Assembly (NCBI RefSeq): GCF_000003815.2
Contig: NC_049983.1
Location: forward strand, 11,666,283-11,730,282
Reading direction: 5' to 3'
DNA length: 64,000 bases
Source of the DNA: Branchiostoma floridae
Lineage: Eukaryota; Chordata; Leptocardii; Amphioxiformes; Branchiostomatidae
Shown: piece after piece, positions 44,501-55,688 of the stretch
Numbering within the stretch: position 1 is the stretch's first letter
How the letters are laid out: each line of letters begins with the position of its first letter
Position numbers and translations under genes: made by a program
Notes under the pieces: model-generated
The model's input: only the letters and a program-made list of their open reading frames with translations
The model's database searches: none
What the model was told of the DNA's origin: nothing

Positions 44501-47500
44501 TTCAAATTGCAGTGATTTATTTGCAAACGAAATCTTTCATCTCTCGATCAGGATCGATCTTACCCTGCTTTTTTTTCTCTTTGTAGTCATGGCAACAACC
44601 TGTGACGATCCCGGCGACGTAGCTAACGCGGACAGGAGCGTGATAGGATCGGAACCGCCGACGTTCCTGACCGGGACAAGGGTAGTCTTCAGCTGCCGCC
44701 CTCCCCGCCGGATCGTCGGACAAGCCGAGAGGAGATGTCTGTCCAACGGCACCTGGACCGGCCATCAGCCCGTCTGTACCAAATGTACGATCGTGTGCTC
44801 TCATCTCGTCATCTCGTTATATTTGTATATAAGACTACTAGCTTTTGCCTTGTGGTGTTTGTAAATGACATATTCAATGGCTATACAACAAGCCTAAGTA
44901 TTGTGACGTTACGTATGTTTGATTTTGATAACATTTAGTTTTGATGGGGAGAATAAAGTTGAGATTGAGAACAGTGCTTACCGCAAATGAAAGATAAGTA
45001 CACATTCTTCTACTGGTGCATCAGTTGATATCACCCGGACTCTTTAAACGTGATCCACCTTTAATGGTCTGGATCTTCTGCACATTGGACATCTTAATTT
45101 TGCATTGCAGTCGCAGTGTGCCAGGATCCTGGAACCCCTCTGAATGCCATAAGAAAGATTCTACCACCTGCACAGGGTCAGTCTGGCACACCCAGAAGGT
45201 ATGTGCCATTTCTATACATCTAGAGTCCATTCCAAGACACCACGCGGATGTCTGTTGCCATTGTTTAGAATTGATTTTAAAGTTTTGTAATTATATGTCT
45301 AGGACATTTGATACTTCAGAAATATTTTTAACATTGTTTCAACTTTATAAATATTTCCCTGGTCCTATAAAACTTTGGAAATATTCATGGTGTGGAATTG
45401 GATACTTCTAATGGTTTCTAAATAATGATAACAGCATTCTACCATTATTTACCATTTTCTACCATTTGTTGTAAATGGTTCGGTGGGCTGGGAAGATAGC
45501 AATTCACACATCCTTGCAAAGTATGGTTGGGTGCCATGCAACAATGGCCCACCACAAAGGATCCACCAGTGCCCAGCAGTGAAATCTAAAAATATACAGA
45601 TGCAACAATAGGGCTTACTTTTATGGGGGCAATAAACTAATTTTACCATTTGGCCAGGTTTACAATTTTTTGTAAATGTGAAATAATCACAGAGAGGTTT
45701 CACAATTATTCTAAATAAAGATATTTTTGTACAGTTACTTTCAAAATGTTTCTAAAATATTCAAAGAAATTCAAATAAATGAGTATTTTCTTAGTCAATT
45801 TTTTAAAAATTATCTGGTTATTGTGGCTCAGATATTCTTTTACTCAAAATGATTCAGACTAATTATAAATATCGCCTAAAAACCCTCGTGGTGTCTTGGA
45901 ATGGACTCTATAGCAGACGGTATCAGTTCTTTTTTTCGAAAACGTGAAGAGGGTGAAACCAATTGCAAGGTCTTTGGTGAATACTACCCAAGCGAAACAG
46001 AACCCCCAGAAAAGAGTAGAACAATGGTTTATTTTATTTCTTGGCCTTTTACAGGAGAGTTAACAGTCGACTCCTGACTTTCTTCGGCCTGCGTCCCCTG
46101 AGTCACGTGCCCGCTGAGTCCCCGGCGCAGCCCTCCGCGGAGGGCTCGGGTGACGATGCCGCTGGTGGCGACCCCGAGCCGCGGAACCTGCCTCCGGGTC
46201 ACTACAAACTCCACACCCGCCTGGTGTACAGCTGCGAGTCCCAGTTCTACAAACTGTCCGGACCTTCTCAGAGAACGTGCCTGAGTCACGGGCAGTGGAG
46301 CGGCAGGCAGCCCACATGTTTACCAGGTACTAATGGTCCTGCTAGTGACAAAACTATGTGCTTATTTTTGGTTTACGCCACATTTCCAAACCCGGGCCCG
46401 GCCACGCAGCTTTCGTGAACGAAAAGCATCATATAAAAGACATCCATACTACACAAAACGAAAAAAGCATAGTCGTGTACAATATTTGTATATATGTGTA
46501 CGTAATACATTTCTATTTTTTGTTTCCACTAACAGTCCGGCCGAGCCCCCAGTTTTAAAATGTGACGTTAACCCTATCAAAACGTATGATGATGCGTGAG
46601 TTTAGGATTACTAATTGGTCTAACTTACAGATAGCCTATCAGGACCCAAAATATCTGCACTACATGTGAATAATGAAAAGAAACAGAAATCCCATCTCTG
46701 TGTATAAACTACAAGTTAAAATCAAGCATTGTAGACTCCTTGGTTGAACAGTTTCTGCATTGTCTCCCCGTAGTTTGCGGCAAGAGTCCTGGCGCCAAGA
46801 CTCCGTTTATCTTCAACGGTAACGTGAGTGCGGAGGGGCAGTGGCCGTGGCAGGCAGCCATTCTCAGGAACGTGCAGAACTCAACAGGGCACATCTTCTT
46901 TTACCTGGTCAGCTCAACACTTATTATTTTTCGATACGCAGTGGGAAAGATTCTATTAAATGGTTAAAATGGGGATGGTTATACGTAATAGAATATGTTG
47001 GGAAAAATTAACAATCCATACGACCATGATCATGAACCTCGGCCTGGTTGCTTTGAGCTTTGTGGATATGTTAGAAGTTAACTACTAGTAATCCGTTGAG
47101 CCAGGTTTAGCAGCTCATTGAATTGGAGTAAATGCATTCCAGACCCTCCTTCCCTGTACTCAAAGCATGTTATCCTACCGTCCTGTCTCAGATCTGTGGC
47201 GGCGCCGTCCTGAATGACGAGTGGATCATCACGGCTGCGCACTGTGTGACCTTCCCCGACAGTAGCGCTGTGATCAACCTGGACAACATCAAGGTCAAAT
47301 TGGGCAAGTTCTACCGCGACGAGGCGCTGGACGACGACTATGTCCAGGAGTTTGAGGTATGAAAATTAGCTATGCTAATTCATAACTTATCACAAAGACG
47401 TATGTACATGGTACAAACATTGGGTGTAAAATGTCTCGCCAGTTGGGTGAGTTCGAGTTATGCGGGTCATTCGCAAAGCTAGAACAAAACGACATATTCT

Positions 47501-49033
47501 CGTGGCTAATGCAAATATTCAAAAGAGACATATTTCCTAATGTGTTCATCAATGATGATAGACAACAAGTAAAGTACTTGTATGCAAACACCGTGGTGCT
47601 GAATAACATTATTTCTTTGTTTCAAGTGGAGATTAGAATGAAAAGCCCTTTCCCATTTCAGATTGCTGAGATCCACGTCCATCGGCAGTTTGAACCGTTC
47701 ACGCTGGACAATGACGTGGCCCTGCTCCGACTGTCTAAGAGAGCCACCCTGACGGACCGGGTCCGGCCTGTCTGCCTCCCCACAAGACAGTATGTACTCA
47801 TGTTGTTTGTCGATTATTCATGATATGATATCAGCTTTCCATCTTGTCACTTTATATTCACCTTATTGGCGCTAATAGATAAGTCGTTTGTTTGGACATA
47901 TGGGGGTTCTATCTATGTCCTAGCTACATAGATAGAACGCTAAATACACAGATAGAAGTTTGTCCTTTCTTTGAACGACGAAAATATTGTGTGTGGTGGA
48001 AGATTATGAGTGTTCGGTTAAAAAGCTAAACGTGCACGTGATTCGCTAGTCCAGAATCATGAAATACTGGGAAAGGTCTTGTAACATACATGTACGTGTA
48101 CGTCGTAACGTTACAACAGATTTAAAACTGAGGATACTCTTGTGCGGAGGAGTCGAGGTTGTGTCTTACCTGAAAGTTATGCCGTTTTGTGACGGGAAAG
48201 CTAACATCAAAATGGTACGAAGGCCCATGAAGCAACTAACATACCGCACGTGTTGAACAGGACCACACAGAGACACCTGAGAGCCGGCTCGGAGGGAGTG
48301 GCGATCGGCTGGGGCACCACAGAGACCGGGGAGGTGGCGGCACAGCTGAAGCACGCCCGTGTGCCGGTCATCGACTCCGACACGTGTGAGGAAGCCTACG
48401 CCGAGAAGAATATCGGGCTGACGGTTACCAGGAACATGTTCTGCGCTGGATACGAGGAAGGAAAGGTCAGGAACTACCAACAGTTTACATGTTAGATCTC
48501 ACTGGAAGGGGGGGGGGTGGTTGTGGCAGGGAGAAGAGGAAAGCAAGAAAATGAAAGAAAAAAGAAACAGAGGAAGTAATAAAATAAAACTGAATATAGG
48601 AAAATGTTGAATCGAAGGAAGGGTATGATGGAACAAAGAAAAACGGAATGTAGAAGCAACAAGCAATAGAGAAAGGGGTACAATGAAAGCAATTAGAGCA
48701 ATTAACGTAAAACGACAAAAAATTTGGCTACAGAAGTTGACAAACGAAAATATACCCAAAAGTACAAGTATTATTTTATATCAACTGATAATATGTCATC
48801 ATCATATTGGACTATTGTAGTGATGTTCCCCTGCAATATTTTTTCAGGTTGACGCATGTGCTGGCGACAGTGGCGGGCCCATCGTGTTCCAGACCGGGGA
48901 GGGAGAAGAGAAGAGATGGGTGTTGGAGGGGTTGGTGAGCTGGGGGAGCCCCGAGGGCTGCGGCTTGCCCATGCAGTACGGCGGCTACGTCAAACTCTTC
49001 AAATTTGTCCGCTGGATAAATAGCTTCATTTGA
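38540..49033 (+). CDS. Horseshoe-crab clotting factor C-like serine protease (factor C/PAMR1 family)
   Basis: Seventeen exons keep phase and give 909 residues: 38540-38555, 40037-40175, 40617-40789, 41412-41504, 41691-41876, 42114-42323, 42744-42929, 43381-43554, 44052-44228, 44587-44784, 45111-45198, 46055-46326, 46774-46907, 47192-47356, 47662-47789, 48261-48465 and 48848-49033. In order: signal peptide (MAHPPALTVVTAILLLSG), Cys-rich module (FYRWKPYC, CPPNKYGKFC), EGF (CNCRNGGVC), six sushi domains, a seventh sushi split by a basic Pro/Ser/Gly linker, then an S1 protease. The triad is His699 (TAAHC), Asp755 (DNDVALL) and Ser856 (GDSGGP); Asp850 sits at the trypsin-type specificity site. The activation bond is Phe649-Ile650 (KTPFIFNGN), matching SPFIWNGN in Limulus factor C. 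LCCL and C-type lectin modules of that protein are absent. EGF and sushi exons are all phase 1-1. Secreted; LPS sensing is inference. Confidence 0.95.
41132..41179. repeat. Perfect 24-bp tandem duplication
   Basis: Two adjacent identical 24-bp units (TATCAAAAGCCGGATACTGA, then TGTT) lie in intron 3 of the factor C-like gene. Identity is complete, so the duplication looks recent or has been kept by conversion. Confidence 0.95.
42335..42498 (-). mobile_element. MITE family copy 2, in factor C-like intron 6
   Basis: Read on the minus strand it matches the copy at 27560-27748 along its length: GC-rich ends, then GTGGAAACGAAAAATAGAAA and AAATATACACAA seen here on plus. It begins only about 11 bases after the exon 6 end (42323), directly behind the splice donor. 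The terminal bases are diverged (left TTCACATCC, right GGTTTGGAAATA), so it is an older or partly decayed copy. Confidence 0.8.
45223..45908. mobile_element. 686-bp Tc1/mariner-like non-autonomous element
   Basis: A perfect 22-bp terminal inverted repeat opens GAGTCCATTCCAAGACACC at 45223-45244 and closes at 45887-45908. TA lies directly outside both ends (45221-45222 and 45909-45910), the target duplication of Tc1/mariner elements. The inside is AT-rich with no transposase-like frame; a minus-strand open stretch at 45449-45703 has no recognisable motif. It fills most of intron 11 of the factor C-like gene. Confidence 0.88.
46370..46573 (+). mobile_element. MITE family copy 3, in factor C-like intron 12
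   Basis: The left end GGTTTACGCCACATTTCC and the right end, ending AAAATGTGACGTTAACC, form long imperfect inverted repeats. The interior carries the family middle TTTCTATTTTTTGTTTCCAC. It has the same direction as the copy at 27560-27748. It starts 43 bases after the exon 12 end (46326). Confidence 0.85.
47906..47938. repeat. Perfect 13-bp inverted repeat
   Basis: GTTCTATCTATGT at 47906-47918 pairs perfectly with ACATAGATAGAAC at 47926-47938 around a 7-base loop, in intron 15 of the factor C-like gene. A third partial copy (ACAGATAGAAG) follows at about 47949. It is probably a foldback remnant. Confidence 0.8.
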
Positions 49034-49984
49034 TCCATGGGAATGCATGATCCAGGGAAGGGAGGGGGTATGTTCGTGTACTCAGTACTCATGGTTGGTT
49101 TATACCTGATGTCTAGGAATAAGCACTACGGATAACATTCGGATTCAAAACAGATCGTTTATTTTTCCAAGAAGGCACATGTAGCATCCAGAATAAAATG
49201 ACGTCCTCAATGTACGTAACAGCGTTTATCAATCGCACCATGGAGATATTTTGAAGCTAGAGAATATCTTAAAAATGTAGCTTTTCTCATATAGAACAAG
49301 CTGTACACATAATTTTTATATTCTTGCTCAATAAAACACTACCATGATTTACACGTCTACGCACATTGTGATACTTTTATCGATTAAGAGCATTGTAACT
49401 GTAGCAGAGGTATTTCTTGTGTTTTCAGAAAATGGTAGCATATATACAATAATTTTACATGTAGCAATTAGATTGTTTTATGACACATAAATTATATGGA
49501 TGTTCAGTATAGTATTTACTATATAAGTAAATGGATAATATAGTCTTATCTGCATCATGAGATTAAATAGTAAATCACCAAATCGTAAACTTAATTTTAT
49601 TCACCAAGTAATTAACAAACAATAAAAGGCCAAAGTTAATATGGATAGACCTGGCAACATAATCAGTTTCAGGTAATCCTTAAAAAAGACTTGCTGAGTG
49701 TCATTTGGATTATGTTCACCTCCGAAATATTCAAACTGGTTGTCGTCTTATTAGATCAATCTTAAAATGCTTTTTACAACAGAAATGGCAAAGATGTTTC
49801 TTGTATACTCAGAACACAAGAAACACACACATACAAGGTGTGCTTTGCTAAACCATGCGTAAATGTGACTTGTACTGAAGGAGCTGCCGAACATGGCCGA
49901 AATATCACTTGATATAGCGTAAGAATCGAGTGCATGTTCTCTATTATACAAATACACGTTGGAATTTTACTGCTTTCTCAGATT
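49034..49984. other. Tail-to-tail 3' regions of the protease and the TRPC-like channel
   Basis: The stop codons of the two convergent genes are about 950 bp apart. A plus-strand AATAAA at 49330-49335 probably ends the protease transcript, and a minus-strand AATAAA (TTTATT at 49596-49601) the channel transcript. Further plus-strand (49621-49626) and minus-strand (49158-49163) signals could make the two 3' UTRs overlap. No coding exon was seen. Confidence 0.6.
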
Positions 49985-52900
49985 TTACATGGCAGTAGCA
50001 TCTCCATTCCGACGAACCAAATTATCATAATCCTCCGCTGGTATGTCATAGAACCTATTGTTGTTGTTGGTGCTGCTTCGGCGATAGTTGTTGTTGTTCT
50101 GTTTCTTGTTTACCACTGTAGGTCTGTTACCACCGTAACAGCCTTTCAGCAGCGCATGCTCTGTCCTCCGCGTTGACTGGCAAAGAAACAGAACAGTTGA
50201 ATATCAGAAATCCGTAACATTTCTGCCAAGTGAAATATGTTCGAAAGATTTTAGCAAATACTATCAGCGAAGGAAGCATATGAATCAATGAATACATTTC
50301 AAAATATGCGCTGTCCTATCGTTTCCAAAGTAACGTTCGACCAAAGACATTACACTAGTGATAGAATGTTACATATAAGCGTCTGCTAGAATTTCAAGTG
50401 TACTCCAATAGTTTATCAGAATCGTAACCATCACTACTGTAACAGATTAGAGTAAACAGATGATCAGCAATCAGTACAGGATAGACCCGCTGAAGATGTA
50501 CAAAACTACGATTTCTTACCCGGTGAACTTGTTCCAGCTTGGACAGGACGCCCCCTACGTTCCCGTCGTATGGTTCAGTCCGCGCGACGAAGCGTTTCAC
50601 CAGACGTTGGACAACCAACTAAGAAAACACAACGCAGTGAAACAATGGATTTCTAACTGTTAAACACAATGTCAAGACTAATTTCTGCTTTACGGTGTGT
50701 GAGGTCAAATCAGTGAATTGCTTGAGTGCTTGAGTGCCACCTATGGGAAGACCAGTGATAAAGTCTACGAACTTCGGGAAGCACACAGGCTAGTGAGCCC
50801 AAACAGCTTAGTTGCAAAATATTTAGATAAGAAAATACGCTTGCGTTGTTGTCAGAGAACAGCAATGACATACCCTGTATCGTGCCTCGTGGTCTCTCAG
50901 TCGTGGGATCTGTGCGGAAATATGAAGGTGTGAAAAAATAATCAATCGAAGTGTCATTGTAGCCGATTGTCGCATGTTTCGCCATACATGGTAAAATGAC
51001 GCAGAGGTTATTGACCCCATGCACCTGGCTCGTCCAGGTGGCCAGTGGCAAGGCTAAGTGTAACATCCATTGGCATAATACCGGTCGGTTTACTGCAATT
51101 TCTCAAGCAATGCTAATTTGGCAAATGATCAACGCATCATTTTCTCCAGTTACATGTTGCTGTTACAGCTTACCTTTGCCACTTCTTCTGTGTAAATTAT
51201 TTTGTCTCTCTGGCCCTGCTAAAAACATAATATCGTAATTGGAACACACCGCGGAATTGCACGGAGAACGGGCGCGTGGTTGGAAGGGGGTGCACTATAC
51301 CGGTCGAACGAAACACGGCACAATTAACTGCCGCTATGTACCTTTATACATCCTCTGTTGTTCCTTTCTTTCCTGTTAGTAGTTGCACAAAACAAAAATC
51401 TGCATGAGCATACAAAAAGTCATGAGAAAATGGGCGTATACTGACAAGAATTTTCATTTAATTTTGATCCATCACAACCGCTATGACGTAAAACTTTACT
51501 GCTGGCCGTAGCATTAAAAATGGCGGGAAAATGGCGGCGTACGTTCAATTTGACCCATTCAGCCGTAGATCCGGGCGATAATGCAACGGTTCCTCACACT
51601 TTTACACGAGTTGTAGGTCACCAAAAGAAATTCAAGATTGCTGTTGAATCATGCTCGTCTTGTGCCGTGAGCACATGTGATTATTATCTACAAATCTGGC
51701 GATGAACGTGACAGTGTGTTTGTCCCACGACGAGCTCGCCTGCCCCGAAAATGACCTGAAAACTTTTGGCCTTGTTGTCTTCGAATGCATTGTTATCGAT
51801 GCTTTGTAAATTATGTATTGGACACCTAGATGTCTGAAGTGTGCATACCTCAGAAATAACTATTGTTGCATGTGTAGATCTCTTTAAGTTCCACTATTTT
51901 TAATCGACCGGTATAAGGCTTATGACCGGTATTATGCCAATGCATGTTAAATCAATTATACCTTCAGCCAATCGGTAACGAGAAGTAACAAATGAGACAA
52001 TGCTTCTCAAGTCTCAACCAAACCGCCAATTTCTGTAGACAGAATGTAACGTTACAGGACTTCCCTAACTGCCTCATGCGTCGCACAACGTGGGTGCCTT
52101 TAAGTCTGAGTGACATTCGTGGCCTCCCCCTTTCAAGTTTTAGTACGCCCTGATGTGGTATTGACCAGTCAGAAATATGACATGGAGCTTTTCAAATGGC
52201 AACGTCTTTTAAAGAGAAGGACGCGAGCTGGGGTCTCACCTTGGCCATGGGCACAGGGTTGAACTTGGAACAGCGGAACGCTGTGACAGTTCTGGCCAGC
52301 CCGCGGGGGGTGGGGACCAGGTTGAAGGGAGCGGGAGGGTTCCACTGGCGCCCGAAGTACTGCAACATGAACTTGGAGCGGGCGAAAATCCAATCCTCCT
52401 TCTGAAAGAAAAAAACACATAATCTTTGAAGTAGATCAAGTTGAGTTACATGATGATGATTTCATTTTTTAGGATCTTAATTGATTGTACCAAGTGCATG
52501 ATACCATATCTTAGGGTTTTTTAAAGGTTACCTTTTATACTCTTTCTGCCAGATAAGGGGACACTAAATAGGTTTCATGATCATGCGTACCATATCATCA
52601 TGCGCATACAGACTAGTACCCAATGAAATGTACTCAACCCATGCTATATATGTGATCAAGAGACTAAAACTCCATAAGAAATACATCAATAGCAAATCGT
52701 GTCGTGGTCAGCACCTCGGGTTTCCGGAAAGACCCGGCCAGCACGCCGATGACGCTGAGCGCCAGGATCCACTGCAGCACGATGTACAGGTAGTAGATGG
52801 TGACGCCCGTGCCATACGTCATCAGGGAACCATAGCCAATCACTGTGCCGTTCCGGGTCAAGGTCAGGTCCAATGGTGTGGGGTCGATGATGAAGAACCC

Positions 52901-55646
52901 AGCGAAGAACAGGGCCCCCAAAGAGTTCTCCATGCTTGAAATAGATTGATACAGAGCTTAAGGCTAACCTGCAGAGCAAAAGTCATGGAGATCCATCGAA
53001 CCATTAAGTTATATATCCGCCTTCATAGTTGTAAACATAATCGGCCCCGAACGTAATAAAGTCATAAGGGCCTAAACCGACACCACTTCTTTACGAGCCC
53101 AAGAGCTATCTAGAATAAAGACATCATGATCATGTCCACCCTGCCTGAACACAAGATCTAGATATCAAAACCGGAATCCCTACTTCAGTACAATGTACAG
53201 CCAACAGGGCCCGACCATAATCTAAATTCTAACCATTTCTTCATTTTGCCAACACCTAGCCACATACCAAAGTCATGAAAATCCAGCCACAACTTTTTGA
53301 GCTGTTCAAAGACATACATTTCAAGAAAACATATCTGTCTCTGCGAAGAAAAATTTTATCATAGCGGAATGACAAAACGAAATGTAGTAAAATTTTCTTG
53401 ACAGAAAAGTGTGGCTCCGTACATTTGTAGACACCATTAAGGTTGAACATTTTCGATCAAAAGCTACAACAGCGCCGCCTACCTGCCGAACGGATGAGGC
53501 GTACCACAGGGCACGGCCCCCAGGGTGAAGCTGCTGTTGACGTAAGTCTCGTTCACGGTCACGTGATAGTCGGTCCCTTCTGTGCAGGTGATCTCGTGCC
53601 CAGTGGTGTAGTACCAGTACAGGTAGTACAGGGTCCAGGCGAAGGAGAACAGAATCAAGAAGTAAAGTAGGCCCAGCATTATGATATTCCTCACCAACTC
53701 CTGAAACAGATGAATTTATTTTGTCGTTTTGAGTTGGTATATACGACTTCATTTGATACACGAACGACTTTGGAGGATTGTCTATCAAGGATACATGTAT
53801 ATTACGTGAGGCACAAAAATGTGAATATATACATAAAAACACAAATATCTATGGAAACTAGCTATAGACAGGTAACATTTCCGCCAAATATCCGATGCTT
53901 ACCTTGACATGATTTAGCCTAACAAACCACTGCCTGTTTATTTTTGCTCAAACGTATTTATAAATATGATGGTGACCAGCTCCTCAAGCTCTGTTCTGCC
54001 ACTTGCTACATAATGTAATCGTACACCACAGGATGTCTGCTACTTTATCAGTAACCATGGTGACAGTCGTCTTTATTTTGCGGAGAAGAAGAAGACGAAG
54101 AAACGTGTTAAAAAATATATGCTTCTCTTAGGTAAAAAGAACAAGACAGAATGAAACCTTTAGAGCCATGAGGAAGGGCCCGATGTGACGGTTGAGGATG
54201 CCGAACGGAATCATCCGGATGACGGACAGGATGAGGCAGGGGCCCATCAGCGCCTCGGCCACCAGGGCGGGGGAAAACGGATCCCAGTGGATCCGGAACC
54301 GCTCCCAGCTGGGCAACGCGTCGTAGTCCAGGAACTGGTACTGAAGGGGGAAATATTGCAGCGAAGTTGAGATGACTATTCTATTGCCTTTATCCGTTCT
54401 TATTTAAGTCGATGGCCTTGATCTTCGTCTGTCCTGACATCTACTTTGATTACCGAACTAGATATTAGTACACACAGGCGATTCTACTAAATCAAAGATT
54501 AAATTAAAGACAAGTTTTTTAATTCAGTGCACTGTCTTTCAACGAGACTTTTCCAAACTCTGGTGGGCTCATCATTGTTTGCCTGGCCGATTGTTCTCTC
54601 AGCTTTCGTAATGCGCTTAACCTATTGGAGTATGAAACGGGTGTTTTGGAGAGGATTGGGAGGGGGGTATAGCCAATGATAGCAAGTAATAGCACAGCCA
54701 GTTCCGTGCCGGTAGACGTGACACCTACCCGTCCGTACGCCAGGCCCCGCAGACCTATGATCGTGACGAGCAGGAGCAGGAGGATCATCTCTACCGCACC
54801 CCAGACGCTGGCCAGGTGCTTCCGAGCGCCGTAACGCCACAGGTTGGTGCACATCTGTATCACCATCCCTGTAGGACGACAAGACTACGGTCAAATATTG
54901 TCAACCTGTTTTCAACCTCGGTGCTATTTCAAAAACGCCCACCGTTCAGGCGTAGCCAAAACATTGTCATTGATAAACAAAAGACAAAATACTGAACAAG
55001 CCAATTAGGTTATGAAGAAGTGCCCAATGATAGAAATTATAAGTACCTAATTCATATGTATGATAGCAAGAACATGGAAGCTTGGTGATTAATAATCCTC
55101 TCAACTTACGTCTATCTAAACATGAGTAATACAACGTAGACCTACCAGCGATCCAAACCAAAATGAACCATTCCACAATAGATGGGGGCGAAGCTCGTGA
55201 CTGTCTGTTGAGTGTGTCCAACACCGTGGCTTCACTGCTGTCCACACGAAAGGTAGCCAACAGGAGAAACACCACAAACCACAGTCTCAACCCAATCTCA
55301 CAGATGTACCTACACAAAGGAAAGTTTAAAAGTGGTTATAATGCAAATTATGCTTCACTACTATCCTATATAGAGTTCGGGTATATCTAAATTTAGTAGG
55401 AATGGTCCTTTTGTCTGCTACTGGATCTTTGAAGGTGAAGAGATTTCAAAATATATTTTCGTACGCAAAGTGCAAGTATGTAAATAGCGTATACTACGGT
55501 TTTGTGTACAGAAATAGCATTTAAAATCTATACACCATAAAAATTCTTGAAGTATGGCAGTAGTAGACCTCCACAATGCCAACTACCGTTACAGATAAAC
55601 TTTCATTCAATCTTTAATAGTACATGTATCAAAAGAAGATACAAGG

Positions 55647-55688
<42 letters not shown>

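Noticed and set aside
45449-45703. An 84-codon minus-strand frame as transposase
   Set aside because: It lies within the 686-bp inverted-repeat element but shows no catalytic motif of Tc1/mariner transposases and is far too short.
51520-51705. A 61-codon plus-strand frame starting MAGKWRRT
   Set aside because: It lies in an intron of the TRPC-like gene on the opposite strand, with no recognisable motif or splice context.
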